From: Cohnella fermenti
Lineage (GTDB): Bacteria > Bacillota > Bacilli > Paenibacillales > Paenibacillaceae
NCBI RefSeq assembly: GCF_004801405.1
Contig: NZ_SSOB01000019.1
Span: 91,022-155,021, forward strand
DNA length: 64,000 nucleotides
Reading direction: 5' to 3'
Shown: positions 9,357-17,671 of the stretch, piece after piece
How the letters are laid out: each line of letters opens with the position of its first letter
Numbering within the stretch: the first letter of the stretch is position 1
The notes under the pieces: generated by a model
Told to the model about the DNA's origin: nothing
Database searches by the model: none
What the model saw: the letters and a program-made list of their open reading frames with translations, nothing else
Position numbers and translations under genes: made by a program

Positions 9357-9370
9357 TGTGAACGGTATCA
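9357..9370. promoter_or_regulatory. Third operator-like site
   Basis: TGTGAACGGTATCA carries the TGTGAACG half-site of the 9124 operator and mirrors the 9272 site. It lies about 135 bp upstream of the LacI-family gene, consistent with autoregulation. No clear -35/-10 pair for that gene was recognised. Confidence 0.5.
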
Positions 9371-9502
9371 CCAACAGCCGCAAGTAGGGACATAACAAGT
9401 AAAACCTTGTATTTTCGCGAAAAACGTATTAACCTAGGGAAGTAAACCGGATCGACAGGCATCCAGGATGTTAACGATCTCATGGAATAGGAGAAGCTTA
9501 GC

Positions 9503-10525
9503 ATGGCAAGTACCATCAACGACGTTGCCAGACTGGCGGGAGTGTCCCGGCAGACCGTGTCCCGGGTGATCAACGAGCCGACCCTCGTCAATCCGACGAC
9601 ACTTGAGAAAGTCCAGCGAGCCATTCACATACTCGACTATCATCCGAACATTACCGCGCGTTTCCTGGCCAACAAGAGGGTCAAGACGATCGGCTTGTTC
9701 ATGCCGTTCACCTCGGATCAGGTCCGGCAGAATCTGTTCTTCTCGACGCTGTCCTCGGTTGTCTGCCAGTTCTGCTCCAAGCGGGACTTCATCATGCAGC
9801 TGTTCACCTCGCTGACGCGGGAGGATTCGGGCAAGCTGTTCGTGAAGCTCTACAAGGAGCGGCAGGTGGGCGGTCTTATTCTGACCTGTCCTTCCGTCAC
9901 CAACGAGGAGCTGATCAGCCTGATCACCGAGAAGATCCCGTTCATCATCGTCGGCAGACCGGGCATCCAGACGCAGCAGATTCCGTATGTCGACGTCGAC
10001 AATGTGATGGCCGGCCGTCTTGCCACCCGGCATCTGCTTGACTTCGGGCATCGGGAGATCGGCTTCCTGAACGGGCCGGCCAACATGACGCTGTCCGTCG
10101 ACCTCCGCCAGGGCGTGTACGCCTGCGCGGCCGAGCATGGAGCCAAGACGAACATTCGCGAAGCCGAGACCGATCTGACGTTTAACGTCGGGTATCAGGA
10201 GGCCATGAAGCTGCTGACTTCGCCGAGAAGGCCGACGGCGATCTTCACGGCCGACGATCTGCTCGCCATCGGCGTCAAGAAGGCGGCGGACGAGCTGGGG
10301 CTGCGAATTCCCGAGGATCTGTCCGTCATCAGCGGTGTCCAGACCGGTTGGGGCCACATCTTCCCCGGCATGCTCACCCATATCGACACCCAGTTCGAGA
10401 AGCTGGGCGATCTGGCCGCCGAATACTTGGCGCACCTCATCGAGGAAGGCGAGAATGGCGGCCTGGCCCGCGTGCTCGAGGTCCGTCTTGTCGAAGGGCA
10501 GACGTGCGCCGAGGCGAAGGTGTAG
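9503..10525 (+). CDS. LacI-family transcriptional regulator
   Basis: The protein has 340 residues, with an AGGAGA ribosome site upstream. Residues 1-25 are a classical LacI helix-turn-helix (TINDVARLAGVSRQTVSRVIN), followed by the hinge helix and a periplasmic-binding-like effector domain to the C-terminus. It is transcribed divergently from the GH38/ABC operon, with one perfect and two imperfect TGTGAACG-type operators in between. I infer that it represses the operon and probably itself, and is released by a mannoside-derived ligand. Confidence 0.93.
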   Translation: MASTINDVARLAGVSRQTVSRVINEPTLVNPTTLEKVQRAIHILDYHPNITARFLANKRVKTIGLFMPFTSDQVRQNLFFSTLSSVVCQFCSKRDFIMQLFTSLTREDSGKLFVKLYKERQVGGLILTCPSVTNEELISLITEKIPFIIVGRPGIQTQQIPYVDVDNVMAGRLATRHLLDFGHREIGFLNGPANMTLSVDLRQGVYACAAEHGAKTNIREAETDLTFNVGYQEAMKLLTSPRRPTAIFTADDLLAIGVKKAADELGLRIPEDLSVISGVQTGWGHIFPGMLTHIDTQFEKLGDLAAEYLAHLIEEGENGGLARVLEVRLVEGQTCAEAKV

Positions 10526-10561
10526 GCGACCGCCGGCCGCTTGCAATCGGCTGCAAGACGA

Positions 10562-10600
10562 CAAGCCCCGCTTCTCCGCGAATAACGGAGAGTCGGGGCT
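10562..10600. terminator. Strong hairpin between convergent genes
   Basis: AAGCCCCG...CTCCG pairs with CGGAG...CGGGGCTT around a short A-rich loop, with about 14 paired bases. It follows the LacI-family stop by about 40 bp. There is no clear T-run, so its strength as an intrinsic terminator is uncertain. It could act on both strands. A two-copy 24-bp tandem repeat follows at 10634-10681. Confidence 0.5.
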
Positions 10601-10688
10601 TGCGGGCGTCGGTTTAAGTTGGAGGCTCGGAAGGAAGCTTGGATTGTGGTTTGGAATGAAGCTTGGATTGTGGCTCGGATTGCAGCCC

Positions 10689-11444
10689 TCAGACGTGTCG
10701 ACAGAACCACTCCAACGCATTGTCCCACATCTGTGGAATCATCCTGTGGGCGACCGGATGCTCGCGAATCGCCAGCCGCTCCGGGCAAGCCGCATACGTG
10801 TCCCGCAATTGCCGCTCGAACCGGCGCGCGCCATCCGGGGGCACGTGGCCGTCGTCGGCCCCGTTCTCGAACACGATCGCGGGACAATGGCCGTAGTGAC
10901 CGATATTGGTCAGGGGATTGAAGCGGCGATAACAATTCCACGCATACGTATCGGGCTTGCTCGGGGTCTCGTCCGTTCCGGGCCGCAGCCAGTCGGGCGT
11001 CGAGATGCAGGCGGCCACCGCGACGATGCGGGGATCGAGACCGGCGGCGGCGACGGCGATGTCCCCTCCCATTGATATTCCGCCGACCACCGTTTTGCCG
11101 TCCGCGCCCAGCGACTCCGCCGCCCAGTCGAGGATGCGGGGAAGCTCGTCGATCGTGTTCGCCATCATCGGCCAGAAGTAACGGCGTTTGTTGGCGTGCA
11201 CCTTGGGCCAGAAGGTCTCGGGAGCCTCGGGCATCCGTTCTCCGTGCTGGTACGTGTCGAAGCTGACGGCAAGGAAGCCCCGAGCGGCCAAGTCTTCCAG
11301 ATACGGCACAAGATCGTCCTTGCGCCCGCCCATCCCGTTTAGCCAGACGGCCACATGGCCCGTTCGGTTGTCGCCCGGCTCGCACCAGATCACCGGAACA
11401 TAATCGACGGTCGTGCGATGAATCTGACTATTGCTGCGAGTCAT
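10689..11444 (-). CDS. Alpha/beta hydrolase (esterase-like)
   Basis: The protein has 251 residues. ATG 11444 is chosen because AAGGAA lies 7 nt upstream. A longer in-frame start is possible. It has the alpha/beta-hydrolase nucleophile elbow GISMGG (Ser about 124), a late acidic NGADDGH motif and EHPVAHRM supplying the catalytic His. It has no signal peptide, so it is cytoplasmic. It resembles dienelactone-hydrolase or acetyl-esterase families. Its place between the mannoside operon and glycerate kinase suggests de-esterification of an imported sugar, but this is only context. Confidence 0.8.
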   Translation of the reverse strand: MTRSNSQIHRTTVDYVPVIWCEPGDNRTGHVAVWLNGMGGRKDDLVPYLEDLAARGFLAVSFDTYQHGERMPEAPETFWPKVHANKRRYFWPMMANTIDELPRILDWAAESLGADGKTVVGGISMGGDIAVAAAGLDPRIVAVAACISTPDWLRPGTDETPSKPDTYAWNCYRRFNPLTNIGHYGHCPAIVFENGADDGHVPPDGARRFERQLRDTYAACPERLAIREHPVAHRMIPQMWDNALEWFCRHV

Positions 11445-11496
11445 GGATAAATTCCTTCTTTCCATTGGAATGATTGGAGTCGGAACAATGAAAGAT

Positions 11497-12657
11497 TCAA
11501 GGATTCGTATCGGAAAAATTCGTTCTGCCCGCCCGGACGATGAGCTTCACGGCGTTGCGAACGGCCGCATGCAGATTCGCCTCCGCCCTCCGCAGCGCTT
11601 CATCGAGTCCGACCGGACGCGTAACCGTCGAGAAGCACCCCGCATAATGCGGCAGCAAGCGCTCCCACCCTTCGCCGAGACTTCCCGACACGAGCAGCGC
11701 CGGCTTCCCTGCCGCTTCGGCAAGCCGGGCGACATAGAACGGAGCCTTGCCGGACAACGTCTGGCCGTCGCTGCTCCCTTCGCCCGTCACGACCCAGTCG
11801 GCGCCAGCGATCCTCGCTTGCAGGCCGCTCGCTTCCCCGACAACCCGGGCGCCCTGAACGATCTTGCCTCCCAGGTGAAGCAGCGCGAAGCCGATGCCTC
11901 CGGCCGCTCCAGCGCCGGGCTCATCGCCGAGATCGCTGCCGGACAGCGCCTTCATCTTCTCGGCATACGCCGACATCGCCGCCTCCAGGCGCTCGACGAC
12001 GTCCTCGCCGGCCCCCTTCTGAGGCCCGAACACGCGAGTCGCCCCCCGTTGCCCCAGCAAGGGATTGTCGACGTCGGAAGCGATCAGGAACGAACAGGCC
12101 CCGATTCTCTCGTCCAGACAAGTCCAATCGATACGGTCAAGCTCGGGCAAGTCCCTCCCGAACCCGGGCAGTTCCTTGCCGCCGGCATTGTAGAAGCGCA
12201 CGCCGAGAGCGGCCAGCATGCCGATTCCGCCGTCGTTCGTCGCGCTCCCTCCCAGTCCGACGACGAAGCTGCGCAAGCCAAGATCGAGCGCCGCCCGGAT
12301 GGCGTCTCCCAGACCTCTGGAGGTGGCGTTAAGCGGATTGCGATCCGCTTCGCCCACCATCGGCAAGCCGAACAAGGAAGCCGCCTCCAGCACCGCGCAC
12401 GGTCCGTCTTCCCGCTCGATAACGCCGAACCGGGCCGCGACCGGAATGCCGAGCGGCCCGGTCGCTTCCAGCTCGACGACGCGGCCGTTCGTTGCGGCGA
12501 CGATCGCCTCGACCGTGCCCTCGCCGCCGTCCGCCATCGGCACCCGGTCAATCTGCGCGCCCGGGAGCTCCGCCAGAATCGCCCGCGACATCACTTCGCA
12601 TACGCGCACGGCGCTCATCGTTCCTTTGTACGAATCCGGCGCCAGAACGAACCTCAT
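11497..12657 (-). CDS. glxK: Glycerate kinase
   Basis: The protein has 386 residues. The chosen ATG 12657 gives the family-typical start MRFVLAPDSYKG with AGGAGAG upstream. It belongs to the GlxK/GarK family, which phosphorylates D-glycerate to 2-phosphoglycerate (3-phosphoglycerate in some members) with ATP. Family signatures include MADGGEGTVEA near residue 45, the Gly-rich VGLGGSATNDGG segment and TGEGSSDGQT near the C-terminus. It is divergent from the CdaR-type regulator, a common pairing. With the GH38 locus next door, it could also channel glycerate released from a mannosyl-glycerate. Confidence 0.92.
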   Translation of the reverse strand: MRFVLAPDSYKGTMSAVRVCEVMSRAILAELPGAQIDRVPMADGGEGTVEAIVAATNGRVVELEATGPLGIPVAARFGVIEREDGPCAVLEAASLFGLPMVGEADRNPLNATSRGLGDAIRAALDLGLRSFVVGLGGSATNDGGIGMLAALGVRFYNAGGKELPGFGRDLPELDRIDWTCLDERIGACSFLIASDVDNPLLGQRGATRVFGPQKGAGEDVVERLEAAMSAYAEKMKALSGSDLGDEPGAGAAGGIGFALLHLGGKIVQGARVVGEASGLQARIAGADWVVTGEGSSDGQTLSGKAPFYVARLAEAAGKPALLVSGSLGEGWERLLPHYAGCFSTVTRPVGLDEALRRAEANLHAAVRNAVKLIVRAGRTNFSDTNP

Positions 12658-12829
12658 GGCCTCTCTCCTCTCCGTTATGAATGCTTCCGTCATACATCAA
12701 CGCTTCCATCATACATCCGATTCGGCGGTTCTTCATTAAGCGTAACAACCAAATTTTATCGATGGAATCATCTATTTATTGTATGCTAAGTACATCAATT
12801 ATCGTATACCGGGAAGCGGGGCATGGAGA

Positions 12830-13966
12830 GTGCTGACGAAGGAATTGGCCGAATGGATCGTTGGGGAGACGATGGAGCGGCTGAATCGGAACATCAATCT
12901 CTTCGACGGAGACGGCGTCGTTCTGGCCAGCGGAGATCGGGAGCGAATCGGGCAGGTCCACGAGGCGGCACGGGAGGCGATTCGGCACAATAAGACCTGC
13001 CTGGTCGAAGAGAAAACTCGAACGAGATGGAAGGGCACACAGGTCGGCATCAACCTGCCTATCGTTTATGACGGGGTTGTCGTCGGCGCCGTCGGCATCA
13101 CGGGGCAGCCGGAGGACGTCAAGCCGTTCGGAGAGCTGGTCAAGATGACCGCCGAGCTCATGCTGAGGCAGCAGCAGTCCGAGCTGCAGAGGAATTGGCG
13201 CCAGTTCGTGGCGGACCGCGTGACGGACGAGCTGCTCGAAGGCGGAACGGCGGCGACGCCGGCCGACATCAACGGTCGGCTGCGGCCGCTCTCCTTCGCG
13301 CTGCATCCGCCCTACCAGGTTGCCACGGTCCGAGCGGCGCGCCCGGACCGCGGCGGCGAGGCAGATGCGCGGCTGCTGCAATCGCTCTCCCGCCGGTTCG
13401 CCGGCATGGCGTTGGTCAGCCAGCGACAGGCCGGCGAATGGACGATCCTGTTCGCCCGGCAGACACCCGACCGCGTCAAGAGATCGCTTGAGGGCCTGTC
13501 CTCCCTCGGCGCAGACGGCTCGCCCGGGAACGAGCCCTTCGTCGTCGGCGTCGGCGGCCGCGTGGACGAGCTCCGGCTCCTTCCGGACAGCCGCCGGGAG
13601 AGCCAAGCGATCCTGAAGCTCGTCCCGGAGGAGGGGAGCGGCATCGTCTACTACGAGGATCGGGTGTGGGAAGCGGTAATCGCGGAGATCTCCCCCGCCT
13701 CCAAGCGCAAGCTGATCGACAGCTACCTCCCCCATCTGCCGCCGAAGGCGCGGGAGACCCTCGATTGCTTGTTCCGATGCGGCTTGAACATGGCCGTCGC
13801 CGCGAGAGAGCTGGGCATTCACCGCAACACGATGATCTACCGGCTGGAACAAGTCAAGTCGGCCACCGGCTGCAACCCCCAGCACTTCAGGGACGCCTTG
13901 ACGCTGCAGCTTGTGCTGTGGCTGATCAAGCAGGAATCTTCGCAGCCGGAAGAAGCGCCCGAATAA
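12830..13966 (+). CDS. cdaR: CdaR-type sugar-diacid regulator
   Basis: The protein has 378 residues from GTG 12830, which yields the family start MLTKELAEWIV. An upstream in-frame ATG at 12779 would add 17 residues unlike the family. Residues 1-130 match the sugar-diacid recognition domain (RNINLFDGDGVVLASGD). The C-terminus has the PucR/CdaR helix-turn-helix (NMAVAARELGIHRNTMIYRLE). Family members activate glycerate, galactarate or glucarate use. It is divergent from glycerate kinase, which is its probable target. Confidence 0.88.
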   Translation: MLTKELAEWIVGETMERLNRNINLFDGDGVVLASGDRERIGQVHEAAREAIRHNKTCLVEEKTRTRWKGTQVGINLPIVYDGVVVGAVGITGQPEDVKPFGELVKMTAELMLRQQQSELQRNWRQFVADRVTDELLEGGTAATPADINGRLRPLSFALHPPYQVATVRAARPDRGGEADARLLQSLSRRFAGMALVSQRQAGEWTILFARQTPDRVKRSLEGLSSLGADGSPGNEPFVVGVGGRVDELRLLPDSRRESQAILKLVPEEGSGIVYYEDRVWEAVIAEISPASKRKLIDSYLPHLPPKARETLDCLFRCGLNMAVAARELGIHRNTMIYRLEQVKSATGCNPQHFRDALTLQLVLWLIKQESSQPEEAPE

Positions 13967-13973
13967 CCTCCCT

Positions 13974-14891
13974 CTACTCTTCGCTCACCATTTTATTCGT
14001 AAGCGTTCCAAGCTTCTCGATCTCGATCGACACGGTGTCGCCTGCCTTGAGATACACTTGCCGCTCCGGGGGATAGCCGAGCACAACGCCCTCGGGCGTC
14101 CCCGTCAGGATGAGGTCTCCCGGAACAAGCGTCATGCACTCGGAGATATAGCTGACAAGCTCGGCACAATCGAAAATCATGTCCGACGTGTTGGAGAGCT
14201 GGCGAACCTCCCCGTTCACCGTACACTTGATGCTGAGGCGGTTCGGGTCCCCTACTTCATCCGCCGTTACCAGGTACGGGCCGAGGGGAGAGAACTTGTC
14301 GCAGGACTTGCCCGCCAGCCACTGCTGCGTGCGCAGCTGCAGATCCCGGGCGGACAGATCGTTGACATTGCAGTATCCGAATACGTAATCCAGCGCTTCT
14401 TCCTTGGGCACGTACTTCGCCGTCTTGCCGATGACGATCACAAGCTCCGCTTCGTAATCGACCTTGCTCGACACCTTCGGCAGCGGAATCTCCTCACCGT
14501 GGCTCGCAAGCGTGTTGTTGAACTTGTTGAACAAGATCGGATAGACCGGCAGCTCGGCGTTCGTCTCCTCCGCGTGCTTGCGGTAGTTCAGCCCGACGCA
14601 GATGATCTTGTTCGGATGAGTCACGCAAGGTCCGAGGTTCAGGCTCGATTGTTGCTTCATATAATTATCGCGGTCAGAAGCGTCCGTCGCCGCTGCGACG
14701 AATGCTTCCAGTGCGGTCAGTGCGGCATCTCCGCCCTCGATCACCTGCTGGACGGTTGCCGGAATGCCGGCGCTCTCACTCTTGTTCCCACGAACGGCCA
14801 AGGCCGCCGCGACATCCAGAACGCTCTCTTCATCCCCGATATGCACACCCAGCTTATAAGTGCCGTTCTCTTCAAAATTCAGCAGTCTCAT
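13974..14891 (-). CDS. Fumarylacetoacetate hydrolase family protein
   Basis: The protein has 305 residues with AGGAGAG upstream. The C-terminal two thirds are the FAH fold. NKIICVGLNYRKHAEE, the metal-binding DYEAELVIVIGK and LTGTPEGVVLG are diagnostic. Members cleave C-C bonds in 2,4-diketo or acylpyruvate substrates with a bound Mg2+. It is cotranscribed with the SDR gene 41 bp upstream. An SDR dehydrogenase plus FAH hydrolase is the arrangement of the oxidative 2-keto-3-deoxy-L-sugar-acid route (L-fuconate/L-rhamnonate type), so a 2,4-diketo-3-deoxy sugar acid is the likely substrate. That substrate is inference. Confidence 0.88.
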   Translation of the reverse strand: MRLLNFEENGTYKLGVHIGDEESVLDVAAALAVRGNKSESAGIPATVQQVIEGGDAALTALEAFVAAATDASDRDNYMKQQSSLNLGPCVTHPNKIICVGLNYRKHAEETNAELPVYPILFNKFNNTLASHGEEIPLPKVSSKVDYEAELVIVIGKTAKYVPKEEALDYVFGYCNVNDLSARDLQLRTQQWLAGKSCDKFSPLGPYLVTADEVGDPNRLSIKCTVNGEVRQLSNTSDMIFDCAELVSYISECMTLVPGDLILTGTPEGVVLGYPPERQVYLKAGDTVSIEIEKLGTLTNKMVSEE

Positions 14892-14932
14892 TCTCTTCAG
14901 CTCTCCTCTATCGGTTGCGAATAATGATGAAT

Positions 14933-15706
14933 TTACGCGTTCTTGCCGAATACGGCGCCGCCGTCGATATAGAGCGGAGAGCCCATCATGAACTTCGACT
15001 CGTCCGAGGCCAGGAATACGGCAGCTTGCGCGACATCCTCCGGGCTTCCCAGCTCTTCGCTAAGCTGGCGCTTCTTGATCGAAGCGATCGCCGCTTCCGG
15101 ATCGTCGTAGGACGACTTCAGGTACTGCTCCACGAACGGCGTCAGAATTGTCCCCGGCAGCAGGGCGTTGACGCGAATCCCGTACGACACATAGTCTACC
15201 TGCATCGACTTCGTCAGCGCAAGCACCGCCCCCTTCGAAGCTGAATAGGACGCCCGCTTCGCGAGACCGATCTCGGCGACGCAGGAGGACATATTAATGA
15301 TGACTCCCGACTTCTGCTGCATCATCGACGGTAGGACAACCTTACTTGGCAAGTACACGCCGCGGATGTTCACCCGGATCACCCGATCCCAGTCGTCCGG
15401 CTCCACCTCATGCAACGCGCCGACGCCGCTGATGCCGGCATTATTGAACAGAACGTCGATGCGGCCGAACTGCGCGAGCGCACGCTCGACCATGCTCTGC
15501 ACAGACAGCGGGTCCGTGACGTCCGCCCCGATCGCCGCCGCCGTTCCCCCCGCCTCCCGAATGCGCTCTGCCGTCTCCTCCGCTTTGGCCTCGTCCAGAT
15601 CGTTGACGACAACCGCTGCGCCTTCTCCGGCGAAAGCAAGCGCGGAGCATCTCCCAATCCCGGAGCCGGCTCCGGTGATCAGCGCGATTTTCCCGTTTAA
15701 TCGCAT
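14933..15706 (-). CDS. SDR-family dehydrogenase
   Basis: The protein has 257 residues from ATG 15706. GGAGG lies 8 nt upstream, and a longer in-frame ATG would overlap that ribosome site. It is a classical short-chain dehydrogenase: TGAGSGIG at 11-18 binds NAD(P), then NNAG, the catalytic Ser in NMSSCVAE and YSASK. It probably oxidises a hydroxyl of a sugar-acid intermediate and passes it to the FAH-family enzyme downstream. Its promoter contains a palindrome that may bind the IclR-type regulator encoded upstream. Confidence 0.92.
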   Translation of the reverse strand: MRLNGKIALITGAGSGIGRCSALAFAGEGAAVVVNDLDEAKAEETAERIREAGGTAAAIGADVTDPLSVQSMVERALAQFGRIDVLFNNAGISGVGALHEVEPDDWDRVIRVNIRGVYLPSKVVLPSMMQQKSGVIINMSSCVAEIGLAKRASYSASKGAVLALTKSMQVDYVSYGIRVNALLPGTILTPFVEQYLKSSYDDPEAAIASIKKRQLSEELGSPEDVAQAAVFLASDESKFMMGSPLYIDGGAVFGKNA

Positions 15707-15752
15707 AGTTGCGGCCTCCATATTCTCTTGTTTGATTCTCGTTTTGCGGTTT

Positions 15753-15781
15753 ATTATAATAAACTAAGTTTAATATATTAA
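15753..15781 (-). promoter_or_regulatory. SDR/FAH promoter with embedded palindrome
   Basis: On the minus strand TTAATA (15776-15781) and TATAAT (15753-15758) are 17 bp apart. The spacer holds TAAACT-A-AGTTTA (15760-15772), a perfect 6+1+6 palindrome of the size IclR-family regulators bind. The IclR-type protein at 16760-17512 is the obvious candidate ligand. Confidence 0.6.
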
Positions 15782-15904
15782 AATAATATCATCCCCGTTG
15801 CTGCAGAGCAACTAAAATTTCCATGTTCGCCCGCTCACCCTCACCCCGCAAGACAACTCCTCCCTCCTCGACCGCCGATCGTTACCGCCGACTGTTGCGA
15901 TTTT

Positions 15905-15920
15905 ATGCGAAATTTCGCAT
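15905..15920. repeat. Perfect 16-bp palindrome, isolated 51-bp-family unit
   Basis: ATGCGAAATTTCGCAT is perfectly self-complementary. It combines the CGAAATTTCG core of array A with the ATGCG/CGCAT ends of the four-unit modules, and so links the two repeat classes. A weaker single unit lies near 16333-16350. Confidence 0.7.
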
Positions 15921-16420
15921 TCGTCGGTCCCGCCACCGTCCAGCATCAGCCGACGCGTTCGGCTTGTTGGCGAGTCGGTGAGCCGACGAGTCGTTTTCCA
16001 TATTATGGTCATAAGAAAGAAGCTATTCCCCTTCTGAACCCTTATGCCTCTTCTCCCCTTGGATCAGGAACTTCCGCTTGCCGATCCTGCCCTTTGCTCT
16101 TGGGTCAGCTCATTTCCCTTGCACCTCCTTATCCTGAGCGAAAGGGAGAAGAAACCTAATGCCGCCAGAGGGGGAGAAGGTGCGAGGGGAGGAGGTGCGA
16201 GGGGAGAAGGCGCGGGGGGGAGGAGTTGCCGCGTACGGAAGCATGGCAAGCGGATCTCTCTAGGCGTTGAGCGCGGCGCTCCTCTCCCGCTCCGGGAGCC
16301 CCTATCGTAGGGGGATAACCGTTCGGGTTGTCATAGCGGTTTTTCGCATAAGGAAGACGGTCGAGACATCGCGCCCTGACCGTTCCACCCAATGCTGTTC
16401 GTACCTCCGGTCCGCCGGCT
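15921..16420. other. Intergenic stretch, purine-rich tract
   Basis: No gene with plausible codon use is seen. A G/A-rich tract (about 16160-16232) repeats a GGTGCGAGGGGAG-like unit. The 18-mer CCTAATGCCGCCAGAGGG at 16155-16172 recurs at 17645-17662, so it flanks the IclR gene in direct orientation. Confidence 0.6.
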
Positions 16421-16610
16421 TTTGCGATTTTATGCGGTTTTTCACATTCATCGATTCGAATTAGCCGCAATCTCGGCGTTTTATGTGATTTTTAGCATAC
16501 ATGCGACAACTGGAGCCGGAATTTTCTCTATATAGGCTATTTTTCACATAGAATCGTCCAATCTGCCCGTTATCGCGATGCTCGAATGTGATATTTCACA
16601 TCCATTCCTC
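16421..16610. repeat. Four-unit 51-bp module, copy 1
   Basis: Four divergent units have cores ending in CACAT, AGCAT, CACAT and CACAT at 16443, 16494, 16545 and 16597, so the spacings are 51, 51 and 52 bp. Unit for unit it matches copies at 22105-22290 and 28858-29050, all in the same orientation. Unit 4 contains ATGTGATATTTCACAT, nearly a perfect palindrome. Confidence 0.85.
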
Positions 16611-16693
16611 GTATCCGGCGAGTCCGGCGAGATGTCCGGCCCCCTCTCCCGCACGATTCTAAATGGGCTGCCCCAAAACTTATCGATTCTTAT

Positions 16694-16742
16694 ATAAAAA
16701 AAGACCGCCCTCCAGGTTCCCGTCAAGGGCCTGTCGGACGTC
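16694..16742 (-). terminator. Probable terminator of the IclR gene
   Basis: On the minus strand AGAC...CAGG pairs with CCTG...GTCT across an interrupted stem and is followed by seven T residues. It begins about 18 bp past the IclR stop codon. The stem has internal mismatches. Confidence 0.55.
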
Positions 16743-16759
16743 TCTTGTGGCTTAACTAT

Positions 16760-17512
16760 TCAGGCGATCGAGAGGCGATCGGCCAACTGCAGAAGCTCGC
16801 TCAGCACGAACTCCCGCTTGCTCTCCCAACGGTGCCGCAGCATCGAGCAGCTGATCGCGGACACGGTCTTGCCGTGCCGAACGATGGGAACCGCGATACA
16901 GCAGAAGCCTTGGACCGCCTCTTCCGTATCCTCCGCATAGCCGCGCTCGCGAATGAGCCCCACCTCGGCATGAAGCGCCGACAGCTCCGTTATCGTATTC
17001 GGCGTCAGCCGCTCAAGCGGTTCCGCATCCGCATCCGAATAAAGCCGCGGCCACCGGTCATCCGGCAATCCGGAGAGCAGCACCTTGCCAAGCGCGGTCG
17101 AGTGCGCCGGCAATCGCATGCCGGGCTCGGACATCAGCTTGACCGGACCGGGGAACTCCTCCTTGGCCAGGTACAGCACCTCGTTGCCCAGAAGCTCCGC
17201 CAACTGAATCGTCTCTTCCAGCTTGCTCTTCGTGAGAGCCGCCTCCAGATGGAAGGAAGCGATCAAGTCATTCTGTTGAAAATATCCTCCCGCCAACGCC
17301 CCGAGCGCAGCGCCGATTCGGAACGTATCGTCCTTGTCTCTGCGGACCCAATCCAGCTTCTCGAGCGTATTCAGCAGAGAGAACATCGAGCTCTTGTTAA
17401 TGTCCGTCCGCTTGGACAGATCGATGAGCCGCAGCTCTCCCGGATACCGGGCAACGAGCCGCAGCACCTGATCGGCCCGTTCGATGGCCGGCACCCAGTA
17501 TTTGCGTTCCAT
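16760..17512 (-). CDS. IclR-family transcriptional regulator
   Basis: The protein has 250 residues from ATG 17512, chosen because GGGAGG lies 7 nt upstream. Residues about 1-65 form the winged helix-turn-helix (LRLIDLSKRTDINKSSMFSLLNTLEKLDWV). The rest is the IclR effector-binding domain, including LPAHSTALGKVLLSGL and a late VPIVRHGKTVSAISCS segment. It likely controls the SDR/FAH sugar-acid genes to its left, whose promoter carries a fitting palindrome. Confidence 0.9.
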   Translation of the reverse strand: MERKYWVPAIERADQVLRLVARYPGELRLIDLSKRTDINKSSMFSLLNTLEKLDWVRRDKDDTFRIGAALGALAGGYFQQNDLIASFHLEAALTKSKLEETIQLAELLGNEVLYLAKEEFPGPVKLMSEPGMRLPAHSTALGKVLLSGLPDDRWPRLYSDADAEPLERLTPNTITELSALHAEVGLIRERGYAEDTEEAVQGFCCIAVPIVRHGKTVSAISCSMLRHRWESKREFVLSELLQLADRLSIA

Positions 17513-17563
17513 CCGCGTCCCTCCCCGCTCATCTCGCCCTGCCATCATGCGGCTAATTATAGC

Positions 17564-17593
17564 ATTATAGCAAGCCGGGAGGGGGACTGTCGA
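17564..17593 (-). promoter_or_regulatory. Promoter of the IclR gene
   Basis: On the minus strand TCGACA (17588-17593) and TATAAT (17564-17569) are separated by 18 bp. A second TATAAT overlaps a few bases downstream. The start codon is about 50 bp further on. Confidence 0.55.
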
Positions 17594-17671
17594 TTTATCC
17601 GATGGACTGCTGAACCGCTGCCCGGCGCGATCCCCCTTCCAAACCCTAATGCCGCCAGAGGGAATAGAATA

